Shown here: positions 1-7,859 of the stretch, in pieces
Layout: every line of letters starts with the position of its first letter
Position numbering within the stretch: position 1 is the stretch's first letter
Assembly (NCBI GenBank): GCA_036374835.1
Contig: DASUTB010000043.1
Location: 82,554-146,553 of the forward strand
Direction of reading: 5' to 3'
Origin: DASUTB01 sp036374835
GTDB lineage: Bacteria > Actinomycetota > Actinomycetes > Jiangellales > Jiangellaceae
DNA: 64,000 nt
Translations under genes and position numbers: made by a program
Notes under the pieces: generated by a model
Told to the model about the DNA's origin: nothing
The model's database searches: none
The model's input: the letters and a program-made list of their open reading frames with translations, nothing else

Positions 1-105
1 GACGCTGGAGGTGACATACCGGAGACGGCGTCGGGGTCGGGTCAGGGACGCGTCAGGGCTGCTCCCTGATCCACATCGCGCGTCACTACACAACTATGAG
101 GAGAC

Positions 106-2277
106 ATGACAACAGCAGCGAGCCGGATCGCGCACTGGAGCATCCGGCACCCGTGGTGGGCCATTGGTCTGTGGCTGGCGTTCGTCGCGACCGCCGTCGT
201 CGTGGGCGGCTCGGTCGAGACCCGGCAAGTCACCGAGAGCGAGGTGGCGGTCGGCGAATCCGGACGGGCCGCCGAGTACATCGAGTCCGCGGAGTTCGAT
301 GACCCGGCGACCGACAACGTGCTCATCTCCCCGGAGGGCGGATGGGACGCGGCAACAGCCGAGGAAGCCGCAGCCGATGTCGGCTCCCGGCTCGCAGCCA
401 TGGACGAGGTGGCCGGCGTCGGCGAGCCCGTGCCGTCGCCGGTCTCGGACGCCTTGCTGGTGCCGATCACGCTCAACGCCGAGCCCGACGAAGCCGATGC
501 GTTGATCGAGCCGATTCACGAGGAGGTGGCGGCGGTAAACACGGCCTACCCGGATCTCCGGATCGAATCGGTCGGCAGCACCTCCATCGGCTACGGCATC
601 GATCAGACCGTGAACGAGGATCTCGGCAACGCCGGGATGCTCAGCCTGCCCATCACCCTCGGTGTTCTGCTCGTCGTCTTCGGTGCCCTCGTGGCGGCCG
701 GCGTCCCGCTCGTGCTCGGGTTCAGCGCGGTTGCCGCCGCGACCGGGTTGTGGGCACTCGCCTCACAGGTGATTCCGGACATCGGCAGCGTTCCGCAACT
801 GATCCTGCTGTTCGGGCTCGCCGTCGGCGTGGACTACTCCCTGTTCTACCTGAAGCGCGAGCGTGAGGAACGCCAGCGCGGTCACGGGACGGTCGACGCG
901 GTCCGGATCGCCGCGGCCACGTCCGGACGCGCCGTGGTCGTCTCAGCACTGACGACGCTCGTGGCACTTGCCGGGCTGTACCTGTCCGGCGATGCGATCT
1001 TCCGGGCTCTCGGCACCGGAGTCATGATCGTCGTCGGCGTTGCGATGGTCGGGTCGCTGACCGTGTTGCCGGCGCTGCTGGTCAAGTTCGGCCGGGCCAT
1101 GGACCGTCCCCGCATCCCACTCCTGTGGCGGCTGACCGCAACTCGCGCGCACGGTGAGCCGAGGCTGTGGCCGCGCCTGCTCGCACCGGCATTTCGCGCG
1201 CCACGCACGACGGCCGTCGTCGTGATCGGCGTGCTCGTGGCACTCGCCGTCCCGGCACTCGGCATGAATATGAAGAGCCCCACGACCGACGACCTGCCGC
1301 GCTCGATACCGGCCGTTGCCGCGTACGACCGGATGGTCGAGGCGTATCCGAGCGAGGGCGACGTGCACGAGGTGGTGGTCCGCGCGCCGGCCGACTCGGC
1401 CGACGCCGTGGCCGCTTCACTGGCCGAGCTCCACAAGAACGTGCAGGACGATCCGCTGTTCGCCACCGGCCCGGAGCCGGCGGTCACTACCTCGCTGGAC
1501 GGCAGCGTCTCGATCCTCGATCTCGGTTTCGCCTATTCGGCCGACGACCCCCGCGCCGAGCGGTCGTTGGAACAGTTGCGCGACACCCTCGTGCCGGCCG
1601 CGCTGGCCTCGGTCCCGGACGCCGATTACGCCGTCACCGGCAACGTCGCCTTGACGAACGACTACACCAGCCAGCAGGTGGAGCGCCTGCCCTGGATCAT
1701 CGGATTCGTCGTGGTGCTCACCGTCGGCATGATGGCGCTGACGTTCCGCTCGGTTGTCGTGGCAGGCGTTGCGGGAGCACTGGCGCTGCTGTCGGTCAGC
1801 GCCGCCTACGGTGTGCTGACCCTGGTGTTCCAGCACGGCTTCGCGGCCGACCTGCTCGGCATGAACGCGACCGGACGCATCGTCGACTGGGTACCGCTGT
1901 TCCTGTTCGTCATCCTGCTCGGACTGTCCATGGACTACCACGTCTATGTCGTGAGCCGGATCCGGGAGGCGGCCGTTTCCGGCCTCGACATCCGCGCCGC
2001 GGTTCGGGCCGGCACCGCACGGACGGCGGGTGTCGTCACGAGCGCCGCGGCCGTTATGGTCGCCGTCTTCTCGATCTTCGCGACGCTCAGCATGGTCGAG
2101 ATGCAGCAACTCGGGATCGGCCTCGCGGCGGCGATCGCGATCGACGCCACCCTCGTCCGCCTGTTCCTGCTGCCATCGCTGATGACAGTGCTCGGGCGGG
2201 CGAACTGGTGGCCGGGCGGGTTGCGGCCGGTGGAGCAACGAGAGCCCGAGCGGGCGTCGGTTACCGTAGGCGCGTGA
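106..2277 (+). CDS. MMPL-family RND-type membrane transporter
   Basis: A 723-residue inner-membrane protein of the MMPL/RND superfamily, proton-driven exporters of lipids or drugs. It has the expected duplicated layout: one N-terminal membrane helix (about residues 18-36), an extracytoplasmic loop, a membrane block with the motif GLAVGVDYSLF (about 237-247), a second loop, and a second block with ILLGLSMDYHVY (about 605-616). These Asp/Tyr motifs are the proton-relay signature of the family. The ATG follows a GAGGAGA ribosome site. The stop overlaps the start of the peroxiredoxin gene, so the two are probably co-translated. The substrate cannot be told from sequence. Confidence 0.9.
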   Translation: MTTAASRIAHWSIRHPWWAIGLWLAFVATAVVVGGSVETRQVTESEVAVGESGRAAEYIESAEFDDPATDNVLISPEGGWDAATAEEAAADVGSRLAAMDEVAGVGEPVPSPVSDALLVPITLNAEPDEADALIEPIHEEVAAVNTAYPDLRIESVGSTSIGYGIDQTVNEDLGNAGMLSLPITLGVLLVVFGALVAAGVPLVLGFSAVAAATGLWALASQVIPDIGSVPQLILLFGLAVGVDYSLFYLKREREERQRGHGTVDAVRIAAATSGRAVVVSALTTLVALAGLYLSGDAIFRALGTGVMIVVGVAMVGSLTVLPALLVKFGRAMDRPRIPLLWRLTATRAHGEPRLWPRLLAPAFRAPRTTAVVVIGVLVALAVPALGMNMKSPTTDDLPRSIPAVAAYDRMVEAYPSEGDVHEVVVRAPADSADAVAASLAELHKNVQDDPLFATGPEPAVTTSLDGSVSILDLGFAYSADDPRAERSLEQLRDTLVPAALASVPDADYAVTGNVALTNDYTSQQVERLPWIIGFVVVLTVGMMALTFRSVVVAGVAGALALLSVSAAYGVLTLVFQHGFAADLLGMNATGRIVDWVPLFLFVILLGLSMDYHVYVVSRIREAAVSGLDIRAAVRAGTARTAGVVTSAAAVMVAVFSIFATLSMVEMQQLGIGLAAAIAIDATLVRLFLLPSLMTVLGRANWWPGGLRPVEQREPERASVTVGA

Positions 2278-2741
2278 CCCGACTCGCTCAAGGAGACCAA
2301 GCGCCGGCGTTCACCCTCCCGGACGCGGACGCGAAGCCGGTATCGCTGTCCGACTACCGCGGCCGGCGGGTGATCGTCTACTTCTACCCGGCGGCCATGA
2401 CACCCGGCTGCACCACGCAGGCGTGCGACTTTCGCGACAACCTTTCGTCGCTGGCCGCGGCCGGCATCGACGTGGTCGGCATCTCCCCGGATCCGCCGGC
2501 CAAGCTCGCCGAGTTCCGCGACCGCGACAACGTGACGTTCCCGCTGTTGTCGGACGAGGACCGCTCGACGTTGCTCGCCTACGGCGCCTACGGCGAGAAG
2601 AAGCTGTACGGCAAGGTCGTCGAAGGCGTGCTCCGCTCGACGTTCATCATCGACGCGGAAGGCACGGTCGACAAGGCGATGTACAACGTCAAGGCGACCG
2701 GCCACGTCGCCAAGCTGCGGCGCGACCTCGGCCTCGACTAG
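2274..2741 (+). CDS. bcp: Thioredoxin-dependent peroxiredoxin, Bcp/PrxQ type
   Basis: A 155-residue cytoplasmic thiol peroxidase that reduces hydrogen peroxide and organic hydroperoxides using thioredoxin. The active-site stretch is TPGCTTQACDF (about residues 43-53): the first Cys is the peroxidatic one, and the second, five residues later, is the resolving Cys typical of PrxQ/Bcp. The length matches the family. I chose the GTG at 2274, which overlaps the MMPL stop codon (GTGA), because homology begins there; the frame is open much further upstream but only as a shadow of the transporter. Confidence 0.92.
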   Translation: MTRLAQGDQAPAFTLPDADAKPVSLSDYRGRRVIVYFYPAAMTPGCTTQACDFRDNLSSLAAAGIDVVGISPDPPAKLAEFRDRDNVTFPLLSDEDRSTLLAYGAYGEKKLYGKVVEGVLRSTFIIDAEGTVDKAMYNVKATGHVAKLRRDLGLD

Positions 2742-2768
2742 CTCGATAACCTATGATTGGTCAGCCTG

Positions 2769-2857
2769 GCGGGAGTGGCGGAATCAGGCAGACGCGATAG
2801 GTTTAGGTCCTATTGTCCGGCAAGGATGTGCGGGTTCGAATCCCGCCTCCCGCACCA
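2769..2857 (+). tRNA. tRNA-Leu (anticodon TAG)
   Basis: Class II tRNA with acceptor stem GCGGGAG paired to CTCCCGC, an anticodon loop TTTAGGT giving anticodon TAG (reads CUA), a variable arm, a T-arm with GGTTCGAATCC and an encoded 3' CCA. It lies just after bcp and just before a strong hairpin. Confidence 0.95.
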
Positions 2858-2862
2858 GCACT

Positions 2863-2915
2863 CATGATCCGGAGCACTTATTGCTCATATAGATCAGTAA
2901 GTGCACCGGATCATG
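2863..2915. terminator. Long hairpin between tRNA-Leu and the convergent aldo/keto reductase
   Basis: Inverted repeat: the left arm at 2863-2880 starts CATGATCCGG and the right arm at 2898-2915 ends CCGGATCATG, with 17 of 18 positions complementary and a 17-nt loop. It stands between convergent genes and overlaps the reductase stop codon, so it is most likely a bidirectional terminator. Confidence 0.65.
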
Positions 2916-3834
2916 GAAGTTCGTCGCCCGAGGCGGGCTGCCATGCCCCTGCGGCGGCGTTCGCGACCACTTGCTCCGGCTTGGTGGCGCCCGCGATGAC
3001 CGATGCGACGGCCGGCTTCGCGGCCAATCCGCCGATCGCCACGTCAAGGATCGTCACACCTCGCTCGGCGGCGTACCGCTCCAGCGCCTCGATGCGGTCG
3101 AAGTCGGCGTTGTCCAGCGGGCCGGTCCGATCGGCCAGCCTGGTCCCGGCCGGCGCCGGCGCGTCGCGGCGATACTTCCCGGTCAGCAACCCGTGCTCGA
3201 GTGGGAAGTACGGCAGAATGCCGACACCTACGCGTTCGCACGCAGGGACGAGCTCCGCCTCGGCGGCCCGGTCGTACAGCGAGTACTTGTTCTGCGCGCT
3301 GATGAAACGCGGATAGCCGGCGGTGCGGGCCACCCAGTCGGCATCCACCACCCGCCACCCGGCGAAGTTGGACGACCCGACGTAGCGGACCTTGCCCTCG
3401 GCCACCAGCTCACTCAACGCGGCCAGCGTTTCCTCAATCGGCGTCATCGAGTCCGGGAAGTGGTACTGATACAGGTCGATCCAGTCCGTGCCGAGCCGCC
3501 GCAGGCTCGACTCGACCGCCCTGCGGATGTAGCGCCGGGAACCCCGAGCTCCCCAGTCCGGGCCGTTCGCGCCGCGCATGTCCGCACCGAACTTGGTCGC
3601 GACGATCACCTCGTCGCGACGCGATCCGAGCGCGGCACCCAGGAACCGCTCGCTCTCGCCGTCGCCGTACGCGTCGGCCGTGTCGAACAACGTGATACCC
3701 GCATCGAGTGCCGCGTGCACGACGGCCGCAGATTGCCGTTCATCGATCCGCCGGCCGAATGCGTTGCATCCGAGTCCAACGGCCGAGACCGTCAACCCGG
3801 ACCGGCCGAGCCGGCGAAAAGTCATGTCCGTCAC
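2911..3834 (-). CDS. Aldo/keto reductase
   Basis: A 307-residue NADPH-dependent oxidoreductase with a TIM-barrel aldo/keto reductase fold. Catalytic residues are recognisable: Asp and Tyr in DTADAYG (about residues 50-56), Lys in VATKFG (about 78-83) and a His in YQYHFPD (about 122-128). The strand-order motif VRYVGSSNF follows. The length is typical of bacterial members. Two Met codons lie at the N-terminus (residues 1 and 4), so the start could be 9 nt downstream. The physiological substrate is unknown. It is convergent with the tRNA and separated from it by a hairpin. Confidence 0.9.
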   Translation of the reverse strand: MTDMTFRRLGRSGLTVSAVGLGCNAFGRRIDERQSAAVVHAALDAGITLFDTADAYGDGESERFLGAALGSRRDEVIVATKFGADMRGANGPDWGARGSRRYIRRAVESSLRRLGTDWIDLYQYHFPDSMTPIEETLAALSELVAEGKVRYVGSSNFAGWRVVDADWVARTAGYPRFISAQNKYSLYDRAAEAELVPACERVGVGILPYFPLEHGLLTGKYRRDAPAPAGTRLADRTGPLDNADFDRIEALERYAAERGVTILDVAIGGLAAKPAVASVIAGATKPEQVVANAAAGAWQPASGDELP

Positions 3835-3973
3835 GCTCCGAGATTACCCCGGCGGCCAACTGGTGATCGTTTCGATCGCGGGCTGGCTCCACCTCGTCAC
3901 TGGGGCTACCCGGAGGATCGGTTGACCCGCTGGCTGCCATGTGCCGCAACGGCCGAGCGACGATCGTCGAGGC

Positions 3974-5122
3974 ATGGCGACGAGCCACGACCCCGAGCGC
4001 CTGCCAGCAGCGGTCCACCGCGGCCGGTTCATCGACCTACTGCGCACTGTCGCGATCCTGGCGATCGTCGGTCAGCACTGGACCGAGCCGGTCCTGTGCG
4101 GCGACGGCACATTCCTGCCGGCGGCCGGCGCACCGACCTTACGCGGAGATTGGCTGAGCGCATGGATCAGTCCGGTACTGCCGCTCGTCTTTTTCGCCGG
4201 TGGCGCCGCGGCGGCCGCAAGCCTGCACACCCGCGGCCGCGAGACCGGGGCCGGTCCCGCGTGGTCCTGGTCGGCGGATCACGCGATCCGGTCGGCTGCA
4301 CCGGTACTCCCACTCGTTGTGGCCTGGCTGTTGCTCCCCCACCCGCTCGTCGCCGCCGGGGTGCCCGAGCAGCCGGTCCACTCGGTCGCCGGTCTGGTCG
4401 GCCGACTGATCTGGTTCTGGACGGTCTACGCCGTCCTCACCTCTCTGACACCCGTTCTGGTCCGGTTGCACGAACGATGCCGAGGGCTCGAAATGATCGT
4501 CATGGTCGCGGGTGCGGCCGCGATCGAGGCCGTCCGCCTGATCGGCGTGGACCGAACGAACTGGCTCGGCGCTGCGAACGTCGTTCTGGTGCTGGGTGTG
4601 GTCTGCCAGGCCGGCATCGCGTACAGCCGGGGAAGGTTCGACCACGTCCGGCGAGCGCGGATGCTGGCGCTGGCCGCCGGCGCACTGTTGGCGAGCGTGC
4701 TGACGCTCGGCCCGTATGCCCTCGGCATGCTCGCAGGTCCAGGTGAGCCGTCGTCGAGTTCGAGTCCACCCGCGATCACGCTGCTCGGTCTGGCCGCCGC
4801 CCAGTTGGGTCTTCTGCTCGGGATCCGCAACGCGATCGAGCGCTGGGCGTCGCACCGTCCCGTCGCGGCCATGCTCGAATGGATCTCCGCTCGAACCATG
4901 ACGATCTACCTGTGGCACGTTCCGGCCCTCGCGGCCGTCGCCGGAATCGCCGCCATCGGCCATGACGTCACGGGACGGTTCGTCGCCGGCTGGGAAGTGG
5001 AGGCGCCGCTGCGGCTTGCCACTGTGACGTTCGTACTCGCCTGCCTCGTCTGCGCGTCGGACCGCTACGAGCGCCATGCGCGGCAATACCTTGCCCGGCG
5101 TCGACAACAGGGGTGGGGCTAG
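3974..5122 (+). CDS. Acyltransferase-3-like multi-pass membrane protein
   Basis: About 382 residues, rich in hydrophobic segments (roughly ten helices). The N-terminal RFIDLLRTVAILAIVGQHW resembles the first helix of acyltransferase family 3 proteins, where a conserved Arg-His pair handles acyl groups for cell-surface sugars. The C-terminal segment MTIYLWHVPAL also matches that family. I preferred ATG 3974 over an upstream in-frame ATG at 3941 because the extra residues look unstructured. The acceptor is unknown. A two-component system follows about 60 nt downstream. Confidence 0.75.
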   Translation: MATSHDPERLPAAVHRGRFIDLLRTVAILAIVGQHWTEPVLCGDGTFLPAAGAPTLRGDWLSAWISPVLPLVFFAGGAAAAASLHTRGRETGAGPAWSWSADHAIRSAAPVLPLVVAWLLLPHPLVAAGVPEQPVHSVAGLVGRLIWFWTVYAVLTSLTPVLVRLHERCRGLEMIVMVAGAAAIEAVRLIGVDRTNWLGAANVVLVLGVVCQAGIAYSRGRFDHVRRARMLALAAGALLASVLTLGPYALGMLAGPGEPSSSSSPPAITLLGLAAAQLGLLLGIRNAIERWASHRPVAAMLEWISARTMTIYLWHVPALAAVAGIAAIGHDVTGRFVAGWEVEAPLRLATVTFVLACLVCASDRYERHARQYLARRRQQGWG

Positions 5123-5186
5123 CCTCAATCCGAACCCACTGGCCTGCCGGATGGGTTCGCCGGCGGCGGGACGGAAGGCTTGGCAT

Positions 5187-6515
5187 ATGAAGACGAACCC
5201 GACGGACCCGGCAGCCGTTGAACCTGATGCCGGTGCCATGAGCACTCATCGGCTACCCCGGCCGAACTGGCGGCAGCTGCGCCGGGACCTCGTCTTCCTC
5301 CTGCTCGACTTCCCGATCGCCGTCGCCGCGTTCATCGTCGTGATCACGGGCCTCGCCGTCGGGCTCGGCATGCTGATCATCTGGGTCGGCATCCCGATCC
5401 TCGTCCTCACGCTGGTGATCGCCCGCGGGTTCGCCGAGCTGGAGCGATTCCGGATCCGGGCCTGCGAATCCCGCCCCCTGCCACCCACCTACTACCGGAC
5501 CAACTCCGCCAACCTCGCCGGTCGTCTCTTCGCCCTGTTGCGTGACCCGCAGTACTGGCGGGATGTCGCGCACGCGGTAGTCGCGTTCCCGATCCGCGTC
5601 GCCACGTGGGCCATCGCGTTCGCGTGGACGGCCAGCGCCGTGGGAGGCATCTCCTACCTCGCCTGGGGATGGTGGGCGGAGACGCAACCGGACAACGAGT
5701 CCCTCTGGAATCTGCTCGGTATCGACTCGGTGCCCGCCGGAGTCTTCCTGCAGACGCTGCTCGGCCTGGTCTTCCTGGTCACGCTGCCCTACGTCGCTCG
5801 TGGCATGGTCGGTGTCGACACAACGCTCGGACGGCTGCTGCTCACCAACCCGGGCGCGGCCGAGAACGCCGCGCTGCGGGCACGGGCGAAGCAGTTGCAG
5901 ATGAGCAGGGCCGCGGCCGCCGAGGCCGAGGCCATCACGCTTCGAATGGTCGAACGGGACATCCACGACGGGCCGCAGCAGCGCCTGGTGCGAACCACGA
6001 TGGATCTCAAGGCCGCCCAGCGACGCCTCGACGACGATCCCGACGCCGCTCGTCCGCTGGTAGACCAGGCGCTGAGCCAGGCCAAGGAAGCGCTCGCCGA
6101 ACTCCGCGCGCTGTCCCGGGGTGTGGCCCCGCCCATCCTGGCCGATCGTGGACTCGAGGCGGCTCTCAGCGCAGCCGCGGCCCGTTGCCCCATTCCGGTC
6201 GACATCGAGGTATCGCTCGGCGGCGAGGACCGGCTGCCGGCCCCGGCCGAGAACGCCGCGTACTACACCGTCACCGAGGCGTTGACCAACGTCGCAAAAC
6301 ACAGTGCGGCGACGTCGGCGACGGTCTCGGTTGCGCGCGTCGGCGATGTCCTGCACGTTCAGGTCGAGGACGATGGCATCGGCGGCGCCCACATCGGCAA
6401 GGGCCACGGGCTCGCGGGGCTGGCCGACCGGCTGGCCGGGCTCGACGGTACCTTCCAACTCCACAGCCCGCTACGCGGCGGGACGATCGTCAGCGCACAG
6501 ATCCCGGTCGGCTGA
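5187..6515 (+). CDS. NarL-type two-component sensor histidine kinase
   Basis: About 442 residues. A membrane sensor region with hydrophobic segments comes first (about 30-85 and 135-225), resembling the actinobacterial putative-sensor domain. It is followed by a HisKA_3 dimerisation domain whose phosphorylated His lies in ERDIHDGPQQRLV (about residue 285). The HATPase domain comes last, with the glycine box GHGLAGLADRL near the C-terminus. The ATG is preceded by ACGGAAGG. The open frame continues upstream to 5076, but that part overlaps the previous gene. The partner response regulator starts 28 nt after its stop. The stimulus is unknown. Confidence 0.9.
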   Translation: MKTNPTDPAAVEPDAGAMSTHRLPRPNWRQLRRDLVFLLLDFPIAVAAFIVVITGLAVGLGMLIIWVGIPILVLTLVIARGFAELERFRIRACESRPLPPTYYRTNSANLAGRLFALLRDPQYWRDVAHAVVAFPIRVATWAIAFAWTASAVGGISYLAWGWWAETQPDNESLWNLLGIDSVPAGVFLQTLLGLVFLVTLPYVARGMVGVDTTLGRLLLTNPGAAENAALRARAKQLQMSRAAAAEAEAITLRMVERDIHDGPQQRLVRTTMDLKAAQRRLDDDPDAARPLVDQALSQAKEALAELRALSRGVAPPILADRGLEAALSAAAARCPIPVDIEVSLGGEDRLPAPAENAAYYTVTEALTNVAKHSAATSATVSVARVGDVLHVQVEDDGIGGAHIGKGHGLAGLADRLAGLDGTFQLHSPLRGGTIVSAQIPVG

Positions 6516-6543
6516 AGACCCGGCGAGCCGATACTGTCCCTCC

Positions 6544-7185
6544 ATGCGCGTGGTGTTGGCCGAGGACTCGCTGCTGCTCAGGGAGGGGCTGGTACGGCTC
6601 CTCGAGGAAGCCGACTGCGCTGTAGTGGCCGCGGTCGGCGACGGCGACGCACTGCTGGCCGCGGTGACCGAGCACCGACCCGACGTAGCGATCGTCGATA
6701 TCCGGATGCCCCCTTCGTTCACCGACGAAGGTCTGCGGGCGGCGATCGAGGCACGGCGACGGGTCCCGGGCATCGCCGTGCTGGTGCTTTCGCAGTACGT
6801 CGAAGAAAGCTACGCTGCCGACCTGCTGGCCGACGGGGGCGGCGGAGTCGGTTACCTGCTCAAAGACCGGGTTGCGGCGCTCGCTGATCTCACCGACGCG
6901 TTGGAACGCGTAACGTCCGGTGGAACAGTGGTGGATCCGGAGGTCGTCGCCCAGCTGTTCGCCCGCCGCCGCAAAGACCCGCTGGACACGCTGACCGCCC
7001 GTGAGCGCGAGGTGCTGGCGTTGATGGCGGAGGGACGGACGAACGCCGCCATCGCACGCACGCTGGTGATCACGGAGGGCGCGGTCGAGAAGCACATCTC
7101 GTCGATCCTGACCAAGCTGGACCTGTCCTCGTCCGCAGACCACCACCGGCGCGTCATGGCGGTACTCGCCTGGCTGCGTTCGTGA
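6544..7185 (+). CDS. LuxR/NarL-family response regulator
   Basis: A 213-residue DNA-binding response regulator. The receiver domain starts MRVVLAEDSLLL; the phospho-acceptor Asp is in VAIVDIRMPP (about residue 54), with the conserved Lys in YLLKDR. The C-terminal LuxR helix-turn-helix is clear: LTAREREVLALMAEG then AVEKHISSILTKL. It is paired with the histidine kinase just upstream. Target genes are not evident; the pair probably acts on its own or nearby membrane genes (inference). Confidence 0.93.
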   Translation: MRVVLAEDSLLLREGLVRLLEEADCAVVAAVGDGDALLAAVTEHRPDVAIVDIRMPPSFTDEGLRAAIEARRRVPGIAVLVLSQYVEESYAADLLADGGGGVGYLLKDRVAALADLTDALERVTSGGTVVDPEVVAQLFARRRKDPLDTLTAREREVLALMAEGRTNAAIARTLVITEGAVEKHISSILTKLDLSSSADHHRRVMAVLAWLRS

Positions 7186-7240
7186 CCGACGCAGCCGGAT
7201 CACCTGCGTCCCGGAGGCGTGCCGGGAACTGCGCACCGGC

Positions 7241-7462
7241 CTACCGGCGCCTGCGGCCGTCCTCGACCACACACCAGAAGATGCCGCCGGCCGGACGCCA
7301 CCGACCCAGCCGTTCATAGCCGAAGGCCGAGACCACCGCGTCCCAGTTCTGAACATCCGCATCGTCCACCCGGAGCACCCGGCTCGCGAGCACACCTCCA
7401 TCGTCGTCCATGACCGCGAACGCCACAGTCGATTCCCCGACCGGCGACACCCACCCCCACAT
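7241..7462 (-). CDS. Small hypothetical protein divergent from GntR regulator
   Basis: A 73-residue predicted soluble protein (N-terminal MWGWVSPVGESTVAF). I do not recognise a family. It has a plausible mixed alpha/beta composition and a Trp/Arg-rich C-terminal half. Support for it being real comes from its position: it starts about 85 nt from the divergent GntR gene, and the gap carries a perfect inverted repeat. It may be a regulated partner of that repressor (inference). Confidence 0.5.
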   Translation of the reverse strand: MWGWVSPVGESTVAFAVMDDDGGVLASRVLRVDDADVQNWDAVVSAFGYERLGRWRPAGGIFWCVVEDGRRRR

Positions 7463-7472
7463 GAGGTCTAGG

Positions 7473-7499
7473 CTAGACGTAGACGTGGCAGACGTCTAG
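7473..7499. promoter_or_regulatory. Inverted-repeat operator candidate between GntR and its divergent neighbour
   Basis: CTAGACGT (7473-7480) and its exact complement ACGTCTAG (7492-7499) are separated by 11 nt that contain another AGACGT half. Placement between divergent genes suggests a binding site for the small GntR protein. Confidence 0.45.
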
Positions 7500-7547
7500 T
7501 ACGTATATCACGTCAGTGACCTCCCATAGGTTCCCTACTTTCGCACC

Positions 7548-7841
7548 ATGGCAACGCACGACCCCACGGACGATCGGGCCGCTGCCAAGCGGCTCACCGT
7601 GGACCACCACGACCCCGAGCCGATCTACCGTCAGCTCGCCGCGATCATCCGCGGGCAGATCGTGCGGGTGGAACTACAACCCCGCGACCCCATACCGTCC
7701 GAGAAGCAGCTGCAGCAGGAGCACGGTGTGGCGCGCGAGACGGTGCGACACGCGATCGCCCTGCTCCGCGAGGAGGGTTACGTGTACACCCTGCCGCAGC
7801 GTGGCTCCTTCGTCGCCGAACGGGATAGCGCTACGAGTTGA
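7548..7841 (+). CDS. Small GntR-family transcriptional regulator
   Basis: A 97-residue protein consisting almost only of a GntR winged-helix domain: EPIYRQLAAIIRGQI, then PSEKQLQQEHGVARETVRHA for the recognition region, then the wing GSFVAERD. No effector-binding domain follows, unlike full-length GntR proteins (usually over 200 residues); such short versions are common in actinomycetes. Effector and regulon are unknown. The intergenic inverted repeat just upstream is a candidate autoregulatory operator. Confidence 0.85.
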   Translation: MATHDPTDDRAAAKRLTVDHHDPEPIYRQLAAIIRGQIVRVELQPRDPIPSEKQLQQEHGVARETVRHAIALLREEGYVYTLPQRGSFVAERDSATS

Positions 7842-7859
7842 CCGCCCGCCGGGACGTGA

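Noticed and set aside
2971..4746. 591-residue plus-strand open frame
   Set aside because: A shadow of the aldo/keto reductase and acyltransferase genes; no recognisable protein pattern.
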